DNA of 15,672 bases. Source: Lachnospiraceae bacterium (GTDB lineage Bacteria; Bacillota; Clostridia; Lachnospirales; Lachnospiraceae). The position numbers and the translations under genes were made by a program. The first letter of the stretch is position 1, and every line of letters starts with the position of its first letter. Under the pieces are notes generated by a model. That model worked only from the letters and a program-made list of their open reading frames with translations. It was not told where the DNA came from and did no database searches. Of the stretch, positions 1-6,343 are shown one piece after another. The stretch is taken from contig VSNH01000205.1 of assembly GCA_009774215.1 (NCBI GenBank), forward strand, positions 1 to 15,672, in the 5' to 3' direction.

Positions 1-177
1 GCTTTTGGCGTTTTTTCCGCCCATAAACTTATTATATTTCTTTGATAGTCTGCCCAAATTCACACAAAGCACAATCATAACAACCAGCAAAATAAGAATC
101 GCCGCAAACGCACCGATGAACAGATACGTCAAATCCATACTTCCAAGTCCCATATCACTGAGTAAATTATAATTCAT
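1..177 (-). CDS. DUF4446 family membrane-anchored protein, N-terminal part
   Basis: This is the first 59 codons of a gene that runs off the left edge. It starts with ATG at 177 behind AAGGATAA, a good ribosome binding site. The peptide opens MNYNLLSDMGLGSMDL, then has one strongly hydrophobic segment at about residues 17-40. A basic stretch follows (LGRLSKKYNKFMGGKNAKS) and would lie in the cytosol. A short N-terminus, one membrane helix and a KKYNKFMGG-like motif immediately downstream of parB is what I know of the DUF4446 family in Clostridia, whose function is undefined. The family call rests on this fragment and on position. It shares the direction of parA-parB but is separated from parB by a 230-base gap holding an inverted-repeat element, so co-transcription is uncertain. 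Confidence 0.7.
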   Translation of the reverse strand, partial: MNYNLLSDMGLGSMDLTYLFIGAFAAILILLVVMIVLCVNLGRLSKKYNKFMGGKNAKS

Positions 178-216
178 TTATCCTTAGCCTTTCCGTATTT
201 GATGATTTACTTATCG

Positions 217-381
217 CTAGTGTACTGACCTGTTCATTTTCAGTTAAATGGCACAGAATGAGTTTTCAGTCTGCAAGACGGCTGAACGGGGCGATGCGGT
301 GGCATCGTTGAGTAAAGCCAACGCGGCAGATGGAAATTCAGACAAATCATTTAGCGAAATATGAACGGGTCAGCACGCCAG
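217..381. repeat. Inverted-repeat-bounded, hairpin-rich element between parB and the DUF4446 gene
   Basis: The 230-base gap holds no credible gene. Its ends are imperfect inverted repeats of about 25 bases (217-241 against 356-381). The left arm reads CTAGTGTACTGACC and the right arm, on the other strand, CTGGCGTGCTGACC, and both continue into GTTCAT. Several differences keep G:U pairing. Inside are a stem 265-272/276-286 (TTCAGTCT against AGAC-GGC-TGAA) and a perfect hairpin CGATGC-GGTG-GCATCG at 292-307. The form is that of a short non-autonomous repeat (MITE-like) or a structured RNA. I see no clear target-site duplication. Copy number elsewhere cannot be judged from this window. Confidence 0.5.
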
Positions 382-407
382 TATACATGTGCAGAAACAA
401 CTGCAAA

Positions 408-1301
408 TCATTTACCTGTCAACAAATCCGTAATTTTCTCCAAATCATCATGCGTATAAAACTCAATTTCCAATTTGCCGGCGCCGTCTCCCTTGGACGC
501 TATGGAAACTTTCGTCCCCAAAGACTGTTTCAGCTTTTCCTCCAAATCCTGATAAACCACTTCGAGCGCTTTGTCCGTAACAGGCTCCTTCTTTACCTTC
601 TCCGGCTTATTCAAATTTTTGACAAGCTTCTCCACATCCCGGACACTCAATTTTTCATCAAAAACTTTCTGTGCAATCGTATATTGCTGTTCCGGGTCAT
701 CAATGGAAATCAAGGCTCGTGCATGACCGGTTGTAATCATATCGTCAATAATCATTTGTTGTACTTCATCACACAGCTTCAACAGACGCATGGAATTGGT
801 AACTGCCGTCCTGCTCTTGGAAACTCTCTCCGCCACCTCATCCTGTTTCAGATTAAACTCTGTCAAAAGTCTTCGATACGCCTGCGCTTCCTCGATCGGA
901 TTCAGATCCTCTCTCTGAATATTTTCAATCAGGGAAATCTCCACAATCTCCTGCTCGGTATAATTGCGGACAATAACCGGCACCTCTTTTAAACCGGCCA
1001 GTTTTGCCGCACGCCAGCGGCGTTCCCCGGCAATAATCTCATAATATGTTTTTCTGTCCTGGACGATCAGAGGCTCCACAATTCCATACTGCTTTATAGA
1101 ATCGGCAAGCTCCTGCAAAGCATCCTCATCAAAATTTTTTCTCGGCTGTTCCCTGTTCGGTTCCACCTTTGTAATTTTGACATAAGTCCCCTGGGCATTA
1201 TCTTCTTTCGCTTCTGTTTCCTGTACAGGTTCCGCCTTTGGCACGGAAGCCGGTATCAGAGAATCCAATCCTTTTCCTAAACCCCTTGCTGCTTTTGCCA
1301 T
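408..1301 (-). CDS. parB: Chromosome partitioning protein ParB (Spo0J family)
   Basis: ParB is a CTP-dependent DNA clamp that loads at parS, spreads along nearby DNA, and stimulates ParA. The 297-residue product is of normal length. It opens MAKAARGLGKGLDSLIP, the N-terminal motif that stimulates ParA ATPase. The ParB/CTPase domain spans about residues 40-135, with GERRWRAA at 92-99 and ENIQREDLNP at 126-135. The parS-reading helix-turn-helix lies at about 150-175, and the C-terminal dimerisation domain at about 240-297. I chose ATG 1301 because GGAGAAAGAGT precedes it and the conserved N-terminus begins there. The frame stays open upstream into parA, and ATG 1331 is a weaker alternative. parA ends 91 bases upstream, so the two are likely one operon. 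Its target sites are at 3671 and 3720. Confidence 0.96.
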   Translation of the reverse strand: MAKAARGLGKGLDSLIPASVPKAEPVQETEAKEDNAQGTYVKITKVEPNREQPRKNFDEDALQELADSIKQYGIVEPLIVQDRKTYYEIIAGERRWRAAKLAGLKEVPVIVRNYTEQEIVEISLIENIQREDLNPIEEAQAYRRLLTEFNLKQDEVAERVSKSRTAVTNSMRLLKLCDEVQQMIIDDMITTGHARALISIDDPEQQYTIAQKVFDEKLSVRDVEKLVKNLNKPEKVKKEPVTDKALEVVYQDLEEKLKQSLGTKVSIASKGDGAGKLEIEFYTHDDLEKITDLLTGK

Positions 1302-1392
1302 ACTCTTTCTCCATTTATTATTTTCTTCCATCAAATTAAATGTTTCCGCGAGCAAGCTCTCCGCCGCGCTTAAACTGATGTCTGCGCACTGC

Positions 1393-2157
1393 TCATGCTT
1401 TCGCGGAGATAACTTCATCCGCCAGCAACATGTATGCTTCCGCGCCCGCGGATTTTGGATCATACATATTAATGGGCATTCCGTAACTGGGCGCCTCCGC
1501 TAATCTGATATTTCTTGGTATCAGCGTCTTATAAACATTCTGTTTTAAATGACTCTTTACATTCTCAACCACCTGCATGGAAAGGTTTGTCCGAGAATCA
1601 TACATGGTGAAGACCACACCTTCCATATCAAGCTCGGGATTCAGTCTCTCCTTTACAAGATTAACTGTATGTATTAATTGGCTTAATCCCTCTAAGGCAT
1701 AATATTCACACTGAATCGGAACAAGTACGCTGTCCGCTGTCGTCATGGCATTGATCGTCAAAAGGTTTAGGGAAGGAGGACAATCAATCATAATAAAATC
1801 GAATTTATCCTTTATCCAGTCAATTTCGTTTTTTAAAATAAATTCCTTTTTATCTACACCGATCAGTTCAATCTCCGTAGCTGCCAGATTTACATTAGAC
1901 GGTATGATAGAAACGCTGGGAATCACATCTTTTAAAATACATTCATTGATGGAGCATTCACTTAAAAATAATTCATAAATTGTATTTTCCAGATCATTTT
2001 TTTCTACACCAAAACCGCTCGTCGTATTCCCCTGCGGATCTGTATCAATTACCAAAACTTTTTTTCCTTTAGCTGCAAGTGCAGCCGATAAATTGATAGC
2101 TGTCGTTGTCTTACCAACACCGCCTTTTTGATTTGCAATCGCGATTGTTCTTCCCAT
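1393..2157 (-). CDS. parA: Chromosome partitioning ATPase ParA (Soj family)
   Basis: This is a dimerising, DNA-binding Walker ATPase that works with ParB to separate replication origins. In Bacillus the homologue Soj also controls DnaA. The 254-residue protein has the deviant Walker A motif KGGVGKTT at residues 11-18, including the signature lysine at 11. It has LVIDTDPQGN with Asp40, IMIDCPPS near residue 123, and the late motif IPRNIRLAEAPSYG. The length and the lack of an N-terminal DNA-binding domain mark the chromosomal Soj type rather than the plasmid type. ATG 2157 follows AAGGTAAGTAA. An extended -10 promoter and DnaA-box-like sequences lie upstream at 2205-2275. It is read ahead of parB. 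Confidence 0.96.
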   Translation of the reverse strand: MGRTIAIANQKGGVGKTTTAINLSAALAAKGKKVLVIDTDPQGNTTSGFGVEKNDLENTIYELFLSECSINECILKDVIPSVSIIPSNVNLAATEIELIGVDKKEFILKNEIDWIKDKFDFIMIDCPPSLNLLTINAMTTADSVLVPIQCEYYALEGLSQLIHTVNLVKERLNPELDMEGVVFTMYDSRTNLSMQVVENVKSHLKQNVYKTLIPRNIRLAEAPSYGMPINMYDPKSAGAEAYMLLADEVISAKA

Positions 2158-2204
2158 TTACTTACCTTATTCCTTTATCTTACATGTTTTTGTGTCCGCT
2201 TACG

Positions 2205-2213
2205 ATTATATCA
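2205..2213 (-). promoter_or_regulatory. Extended -10 promoter of parA
   Basis: On the minus strand the sequence reads TGATATAAT, a perfect extended -10 (TGnTATAAT), about 50 bases upstream of the parA start. No good -35 hexamer lies 17 bases further upstream, which is tolerable for an extended -10. The -35 and spacer zone carries two sequences resembling DnaA boxes (see 2215-2275). Confidence 0.55.
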
Positions 2214-2214
2214 C

Positions 2215-2275
2215 TAATCCACGTGAGAATCCACATATATTTTTTTACAGTTTTTATGGTACATTTTGTGAATAA
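2215..2275. promoter_or_regulatory. Cluster of DnaA-box-like 9-mers upstream of parA
   Basis: TGTGAATAA at 2267-2275 is the complement of TTATTCACA and fits the TTATNCACA box exactly. TAATCCACG (2215-2223) and GAATCCACA (2227-2235) are each 7/9 matches to TTATCCACA, and they repeat AATCCAC with a 12-base period. The ten bases ACTAATCCAC (2213-2222) also occur in oriC at 13990-13999. Binding by DnaA is inferred from sequence only. Confidence 0.4.
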
Positions 2276-2289
2276 CTGTACGAAACATC

Positions 2290-3270
2290 CTACAGCTTTT
2301 CAATTTTCTCCGGATATTTCATTCCCCACGAAGCACGAAGCTCATCCATAACCCGCATCATCCTCAGGGTTTCCGCATGAGGCATGGATGGACACTCTAA
2401 TTTTCCTTCCTTAATACAGGAAATTGTCTCTGCGATTTCGTATTCATAACCGCTGATCTGTTCAGGTACTTTAACTTCCCGAATAGGATTTCTGTCTTTA
2501 TCATATATTTTGATGACTTCCGGATTGTTGATATTTTCTACAATCATACATCCTTCCGATCCATAAAATACACCCTGGCTGTCAGACTTACCATGAATCC
2601 CGGAATTTAATACAGCCATTCTGCCGTCCTCATAGAGTAAAAGTATACCATTTTCTCCATCTACACCAGCGCTCGTCATCTGTGCAGCGGAATGTATTTC
2701 TTTTACATGATCTCCAAAGTGCATATATGCAAAGTTCAGAGGATAAATTCCTACATCCAAAAGCGCGCCGCCCGCAAGCTCCAACTTCACAATGCGCTCT
2801 TTATTTAAAAGAGGATAATTCAAATTTGCAGTCATTTTCATCACATCGCCAACTACTTTTTCGGCAAGCAAATCATCAATTATTTTTCTAGAAGGCATAT
2901 ATCTTGTCCAGATTGCCTCTGTCAGAAGAAGTTCTTTTTCCCCAGCAATACGAAAAACTTCAGCTGCCTGCTTTGCATTTACCGTAAAACTTTTTTCACA
3001 GAGCACATGTTTACCTGCACCCAAACACATTTTAATATGCCGATAGTGATGGGAGTGTGGTGTTGCAATATAGACAAGCTCCACATTTTCATCCGACAGC
3101 ATATCCTCATAGGAACCAAATGCATGTTGAAACCCATGATTCTTCGCAAATGTTTCTGCTTTTTCAAGATCTCTGGAGGCCACCCCATAACATTCCACCT
3201 CCGGCATTTTATTCATTGTTTTCGCCAATGTCGTGGCAATTCTCCCTGCACCTAAAATTCCAATTTTCAT
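2290..3270 (-). CDS. Gfo/Idh/MocA family NAD(P)-dependent oxidoreductase
   Basis: This is a probable NAD(P)-dependent dehydrogenase acting on a sugar or diol-like substrate. The 326 residues start with a Rossmann nucleotide-binding motif, GILGAGRIA, at 4-12. IATPHSHHY and CEKS (91-94) follow; the latter corresponds to the family EKP motif with Ser in place of Pro. EAIWTRYMP (118-126) and GGALLDVGIYPL (167-178) resemble the trans-1,2-dihydrobenzene-1,2-diol dehydrogenase branch, with Asp172 and Tyr176 in the usual active-site segment. The real substrate is unknown. I chose ATG 3270 because GAGGTG lies 6 bases before it and the Rossmann strand begins there; GTG 3279 is in frame but too close to its AGGAG. 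Its leader contains a MITE-like element. It points towards parA, 132 bases away. Confidence 0.88.
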   Translation of the reverse strand: MKIGILGAGRIATTLAKTMNKMPEVECYGVASRDLEKAETFAKNHGFQHAFGSYEDMLSDENVELVYIATPHSHHYRHIKMCLGAGKHVLCEKSFTVNAKQAAEVFRIAGEKELLLTEAIWTRYMPSRKIIDDLLAEKVVGDVMKMTANLNYPLLNKERIVKLELAGGALLDVGIYPLNFAYMHFGDHVKEIHSAAQMTSAGVDGENGILLLYEDGRMAVLNSGIHGKSDSQGVFYGSEGCMIVENINNPEVIKIYDKDRNPIREVKVPEQISGYEYEIAETISCIKEGKLECPSMPHAETLRMMRVMDELRASWGMKYPEKIEKL

Positions 3271-3307
3271 ATATTGCACCTCACTCCTTATTTTTTTGTA
3301 TTCCTAT

Positions 3308-3427
3308 GGAAGCGCTGATTAAATCAGCACTTCCTTAGAGCCTCCGGCGGATGCACACGGATTTGCAAAGGAATGTGCCGCTTCGCGGCGCAAATCCGGT
3401 GCGGGAAACGCTTTAATCAGCGTTTCC
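3308..3427. mobile_element. MITE-like palindromic element, 120 bp, with CTAT flanks
   Basis: The ends are terminal inverted repeats: GGAAGCGCTGATTAAA on the left, and GGAAACGCTGATTAAA when the right end is read on the other strand (15 of 16 match). Each end is itself a hairpin (3308-3334 and 3403-3428). The centre holds a nested stem, GGATTTGC 3359-3366 with GCAAATCC 3390-3397, enclosing GCCGC-TTC-GCGGC at 3377-3389. CTAT occurs directly outside both ends (3304-3307, 3428-3431), as a 4-bp target duplication would. No coding sequence is present, so any mobility would need an enzyme encoded elsewhere. It lies in the leader of the oxidoreductase gene. Confidence 0.6.
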
Positions 3428-3456
3428 CTATATAAAATGCTTACTATATCTCTTTA

Positions 3457-3540
3457 TGTGGGTATTAGGTCAAAAACCCCGTTATAGACAGTAGTATATC
3501 AAATTTGATACGCCCAAAAGGAGGGGTTTTGACCCTCACA
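3457..3540. repeat. Long hairpin element with a 14-bp central palindrome
   Basis: TGTGGG (3457-3462) pairs with CTCACA (3535-3540). After a five-base bulge, GGTCAAAAACCCC (3468-3480) pairs with GGGGTTTTGACC (3523-3534) with one A bulged. Between the arms sits the perfect palindrome TATCAAATTTGATA (3497-3510). No U-tract follows on either strand, so this is not a typical terminator. The form suggests a dispersed intergenic repeat or a structured RNA. It lies 29 bases from the MITE-like element. Confidence 0.5.
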
Positions 3541-3601
3541 GAAGCCGTCAAATGCTTATAAACAATCACTTGGCTCGTTTTTCACAGGAATAAAATTTCA
3601 A

Positions 3602-3641
3602 TGTTTCACATCCCTATTTTGCCCTTTTTGTGATGTTTCAC
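3602..3641. other. Two degenerate parS half-sites
   Basis: TGTTTCAC at 3602-3609 and TGTTTCACG at 3634-3642 match the left half of parS, but their right halves do not fit the palindrome. They precede the two perfect sites in the same orientation. They may be decayed parS copies or chance; only the perfect sites are confident. Confidence 0.3.
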
Positions 3642-3670
3642 GAAGCATTTCACAATATCTTGGGTTAAAT

Positions 3671-3686
3671 TGTTTCACGTGAAACA
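3671..3686. other. parS centromere site 1
   Basis: TGTTTCACGTGAAACA is a perfect 16-bp palindrome and fits the conserved bacterial ParB/Spo0J-binding consensus. parA and parB are encoded about 1.5-3 kb away. It should load ParB. Confidence 0.93.
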
Positions 3687-3719
3687 TTATCTTGTGTCAA
3701 CACTCCACTTTCTTCCAAA

Positions 3720-3735
3720 TGTTTCACGTGAAACA
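3720..3735. other. parS centromere site 2
   Basis: This is a second identical TGTTTCACGTGAAACA, 49 bases start-to-start from the first. The stretch from 3541 to 3821 has no gene I can support. Besides parS it holds the degenerate half-sites and an orphan ribosome-binding-site-like sequence at 3789-3797. Confidence 0.93.
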
Positions 3736-3821
3736 TTATTATTTATCCAAGTTTACGAATTTATAGTAAGAAGGATCATATAATGCTAATCACCTCCGAT
3801 ATACGATATAATTTCCTGACG

Positions 3822-4469
3822 CTAATATAATTTAATAATATTATTTTTGATTGCAAATACCGCTGCCTGTGTTCGGTCAGAAACATCTATTTTTTTAAAT
3901 ATATTTGAAATGTGATTTTTCACTGTTCTCTCACTGATATTCAAATTTGTAGCAATTTCCTTATTAAACATGCCGTTTGCTACCTGCACAAGAACTTCCA
4001 ATTCTCTATTCGTCAATAAAGAAATTTTATCTTTATCAGTATCCCTGTTAAGTAATTGGCTGTTTAAAGCAGGAATCAAAGAGGGCTGTATATAATTTTC
4101 TCCATCTCTGACAGCCTTAATCGCTTTTTTCAATTCCGCTGATTCTGAATCTTTTAAAATATATCCATCTACACCAATATCAACCGCCTTCATTAAATAA
4201 TCCATTTCGTTATGTACTGTTAAAATCAAAACTCTTACCTTAGAGTCTTCCACTTTCATTTGTTTTAAAACTTCTATTCCATTCTTCTCTGGCATATTAA
4301 TATCGAGAAGCAAAACCTCCGGATTACATTTTTCTAATTTTTCAAGACACTCTACCCCATTAGACGCCTCACCTACAACTTCAATGCTTCCATCAAATTC
4401 CAATAACTGTTTTAACCCTTCCCGAATCAGACTATGATCGTCCGTAATCATTACTCTTATCTTTTCCAT
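3822..4469 (-). CDS. NarL/FixJ (DegU-like) response regulator
   Basis: This DNA-binding response regulator is 215 residues long. The receiver domain (about 1-120) has the acidic pair ITDDHS (Asp10, Asp11), the phospho-acceptor in LLLDINMP (Asp56), Thr84 in LILTVHN and Lys106 in YILKDSES. The LuxR-type helix-turn-helix is at about 148-210, with LTNRELEVLVQVANG and NKEIATNLNISERTVKNH. Asp56 and the overall layout resemble Bacillus DegU, but orthology is not shown, so I give no symbol. ATG 4469 follows GGAGTGTAGATC. The kinase gene ends 32 bases upstream, which makes a kinase-then-regulator operon and the obvious cognate pair. Target genes are unknown; the divergent hydrolase is a natural candidate. 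Confidence 0.93.
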   Translation of the reverse strand: MEKIRVMITDDHSLIREGLKQLLEFDGSIEVVGEASNGVECLEKLEKCNPEVLLLDINMPEKNGIEVLKQMKVEDSKVRVLILTVHNEMDYLMKAVDIGVDGYILKDSESAELKKAIKAVRDGENYIQPSLIPALNSQLLNRDTDKDKISLLTNRELEVLVQVANGMFNKEIATNLNISERTVKNHISNIFKKIDVSDRTQAAVFAIKNNIIKLY

Positions 4470-4501
4470 GATCTACACTCCATTTTCTATGATTTATTTA
4501 T

Positions 4502-5194
4502 TTATTGCTTTTTTGGTATTTCAATAAAAATGGAAGTTCCTTTCTGCGTATCTATTTCTATTCTGCCATTTAATAAGAAAACTCTTTCCTTAACGACTCT
4601 CAAGCCAAAATGCCTGTCCTTTTTTTCTGCCTTTTTTAGATCAAATCCAATTCCATTGTCGCAAATTTTTATCTGAAAAACATTTTTCTTCTCTTTTAAC
4701 AATATTTCTATCCTGTTTCCTTCGGAATGTTCTATCGCATTATAAACACATTCCTGAATCATACGATAAATCATAATAAGTGAAATTTCTCTTTCTTCAT
4801 CTGACAAACTTTCATCAATATCATCAATATCCGCTGCTATTTCAAAATGTCCATCCTGATTTATAAGAGAAAAAAGATTTAAAAGAGTCTGACGTAAACC
4901 AAGATCATCAAAAGTCATTGGTCTAAGATCATAAATTCTGTTTCTGATATCATCAATTACTTTTCGGAGTCCCGCCTCGATTGTGGCAAGTTCTAATTTG
5001 GCTTTCACCGGATCACGATCTATATAAAGAGAAGTCAGCTCAACTTTATGGACAAGATGAGTGAGATTTTGAAGAGAACTGTCATGAAGATCTCTTGCAA
5101 TTCTTTGACGTTCCTTTTCCTGCACATCCAAAACAGAAAATTGTTTCATGTGAAACTCTGGAGAATTTTCTGCCGCACCATTTACCTTATTCAT
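4502..5194 (-). CDS. Soluble HisKA_3 (DegS-like) sensor histidine kinase
   Basis: The 230-residue protein is almost only a kinase core. The dimerisation/phosphotransfer helices include EKERQRIARDLHDSSLQN, with His37 as the predicted phosphorylation site. The GHKL ATPase domain has its N box around Asn152 (QECVYNAIEHSEG), G1 DNGIGFD at 179-185 and G2 HFGLRVV at 195-201. There is no membrane segment and no PAS or GAF domain. Only about 25 residues precede the H box, so the signal input is unclear; DegS proteins carry a longer N-terminal sensor region. ATG 5194 follows GAGGTAAAC. A -10-like TATAAT (5245-5250, minus strand) lies upstream. A near-parS sequence (5142-5157) falls inside the coding region. 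Confidence 0.9.
   Translation of the reverse strand: MNKVNGAAENSPEFHMKQFSVLDVQEKERQRIARDLHDSSLQNLTHLVHKVELTSLYIDRDPVKAKLELATIEAGLRKVIDDIRNRIYDLRPMTFDDLGLRQTLLNLFSLINQDGHFEIAADIDDIDESLSDEEREISLIMIYRMIQECVYNAIEHSEGNRIEILLKEKKNVFQIKICDNGIGFDLKKAEKKDRHFGLRVVKERVFLLNGRIEIDTQKGTSIFIEIPKKQ
5142..5157. other. Near-parS sequence inside the histidine kinase gene
   Basis: TGTTTCATGTGAAACT matches the window's parS in 14 of 16 positions, differing at position 8 (C to T) and 16 (A to T). The minus strand reads through codons for EFHMKQ of the kinase. It lies about 1.4 kb from the perfect pair. Whether ParB binds with the CG core altered is unknown. Confidence 0.4.
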
Positions 5195-5221
5195 GTTTAC
5201 CTCGTATCCATATCTTTTTGT

Positions 5222-5250
5222 TTGTCACATTTTCTTTTGTGGCTATTATA
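5222..5250. promoter_or_regulatory. Candidate overlapping divergent promoters, kinase and hydrolase
   Basis: On the plus strand, TTGTCA (5222-5227) and TATTAT (5244-5249) are separated by 16 bases and could start the hydrolase transcript. On the minus strand, TATAAT at 5245-5250 is a perfect -10 about 50 bases upstream of the kinase start, with only a weak -35. The two overlap, so the genes may compete or be co-regulated here. Reading is by eye only. Confidence 0.35.
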
Positions 5251-5349
5251 TACCAAAAATCGGTGCAAGAAAAGAATATTTATAGAAATAAAACGAAATA
5301 AATGATATACTTTATGCATAAGCTAAAAACGCGGAAGGAAAACAATAAT

Positions 5350-6294
5350 ATGCATAAAAAACTAACCACAACAGTTGTATTAGCCGGAACTTCTATTGCT
5401 GCTATCCATGGAATTAACAGAATACATACCTCCCTCTGTACAATAAAAAGTCTTCTCAGCAATTCTGAAAATTATTATTATGAGTGGCGTTTTGGAAAAA
5501 TCAGATATCAGAAAAAAGGAAACGGCAGCCCTCTTCTTCTGATCCATGATCTGACAGTGGGAAGCTCGAATTATGAATATCACAGGCTGATTAATAATCT
5601 GACAGAAAAACATGAAATATACTCTCTGGATCTTTTGGGATATGGCATGTCTGATAAACCTGCCATGACATACACCAATAATCTGTATGAACAGCTCATC
5701 ACAGATTTTATTAAAAATATCATCGGCAGAAAAACTTCTGTTGTGGTAACGGGAGAGTCAGTGCCTTTCGTTATTATGGCATGTCATAACTATCCGGACA
5801 TATTTAATAAAATCGTGTGCATCAATCCGCAAAGTCTCTATCTGCAAAACCAGATTCCTTCCAAGCAGACAAGTCTATTCAAACTGCTCATTGAATCGCC
5901 AGTAATTGGAACATTTATCTATCATGTTCTCTCCAACCGGCCAAATATAGAAACAGCATTTTATCAGACTTATTTTTACAATCCGGAAGAAGTCAGAGGA
6001 AAATATATTTACAACTATCTGGAAGCCGCCCACCTCGGAGGCTATAATTCCAAATATGCGTTTGCCAGCTATACAGGCAAATATATGAACATGAATATTC
6101 TCAATGAAATAAAAGAAGTCAATAACAGTATTTTAATGATCGGCGGTGAAAAAGAAAAAGAAATAAAGACAGTGATTGAGAACTATAAATATTACAATCC
6201 TTCTATAGAAGATACCTATATTCCAAACACCAGACATCTTCCTCAACTGGAAGCGCCTGATGAAATGCTGGAACAGCTTCGAATGTTTTTATAA
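5350..6294 (+). CDS. Alpha/beta-fold hydrolase-like protein
   Basis: The 314 residues begin with a hydrophobic segment (about 6-22, TTTVVLAGTSIAAIHG), a likely membrane anchor or uncleaved signal. An alpha/beta-hydrolase fold follows: LLLIHDLTVGSS (63-73) at the oxyanion position, and LDLLGYGMSDKP (93-104), very typical of the family. The nucleophile elbow reads VVVTGESVPF with Ser137, so the usual G-x-S-x-G ends in Pro. His296 in NTRHLPQLEAPDE is a good catalytic His. The acid may be Glu267 or Glu269 in IGGEKEKE, where Asp is normal. Activity is therefore uncertain. ATG 5350 follows GGAAGGAAAACAATAAT; the frame stays open upstream to 5302 without a better start. It is divergent from the kinase and convergent with rsmG, and is the only gene here opposing the expected fork. 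Substrate unknown. Confidence 0.8.
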   Translation: MHKKLTTTVVLAGTSIAAIHGINRIHTSLCTIKSLLSNSENYYYEWRFGKIRYQKKGNGSPLLLIHDLTVGSSNYEYHRLINNLTEKHEIYSLDLLGYGMSDKPAMTYTNNLYEQLITDFIKNIIGRKTSVVVTGESVPFVIMACHNYPDIFNKIVCINPQSLYLQNQIPSKQTSLFKLLIESPVIGTFIYHVLSNRPNIETAFYQTYFYNPEEVRGKYIYNYLEAAHLGGYNSKYAFASYTGKYMNMNILNEIKEVNNSILMIGGEKEKEIKTVIENYKYYNPSIEDTYIPNTRHLPQLEAPDEMLEQLRMFL

Positions 6295-6343
6295 AAATCG
6301 CCGTTCAGCAAGAAATAATAGGAGTATGCCTACAACAAACTCT

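Noticed and set aside
330..992. 220-residue plus-strand open frame over the end of parB
   Set aside because: It is antisense to the well-supported parB and its peptide looks like no family; a shadow.
1302..1463. N-terminal extension of ParB overlapping parA
   Set aside because: Open in frame but without family similarity; the ribosome binding site and the conserved MAKAARGLGKGL place the start at 1301.
2215..2230. Another CACGTG-centred parS-like sequence upstream of parA
   Set aside because: About 10 of 16 positions match; better explained as DnaA-box-like repeats.
3541..3600. Possible continuation of the hairpin element, AGCC pairing with GGCT
   Set aside because: A four-base pairing over a long loop is not convincing.
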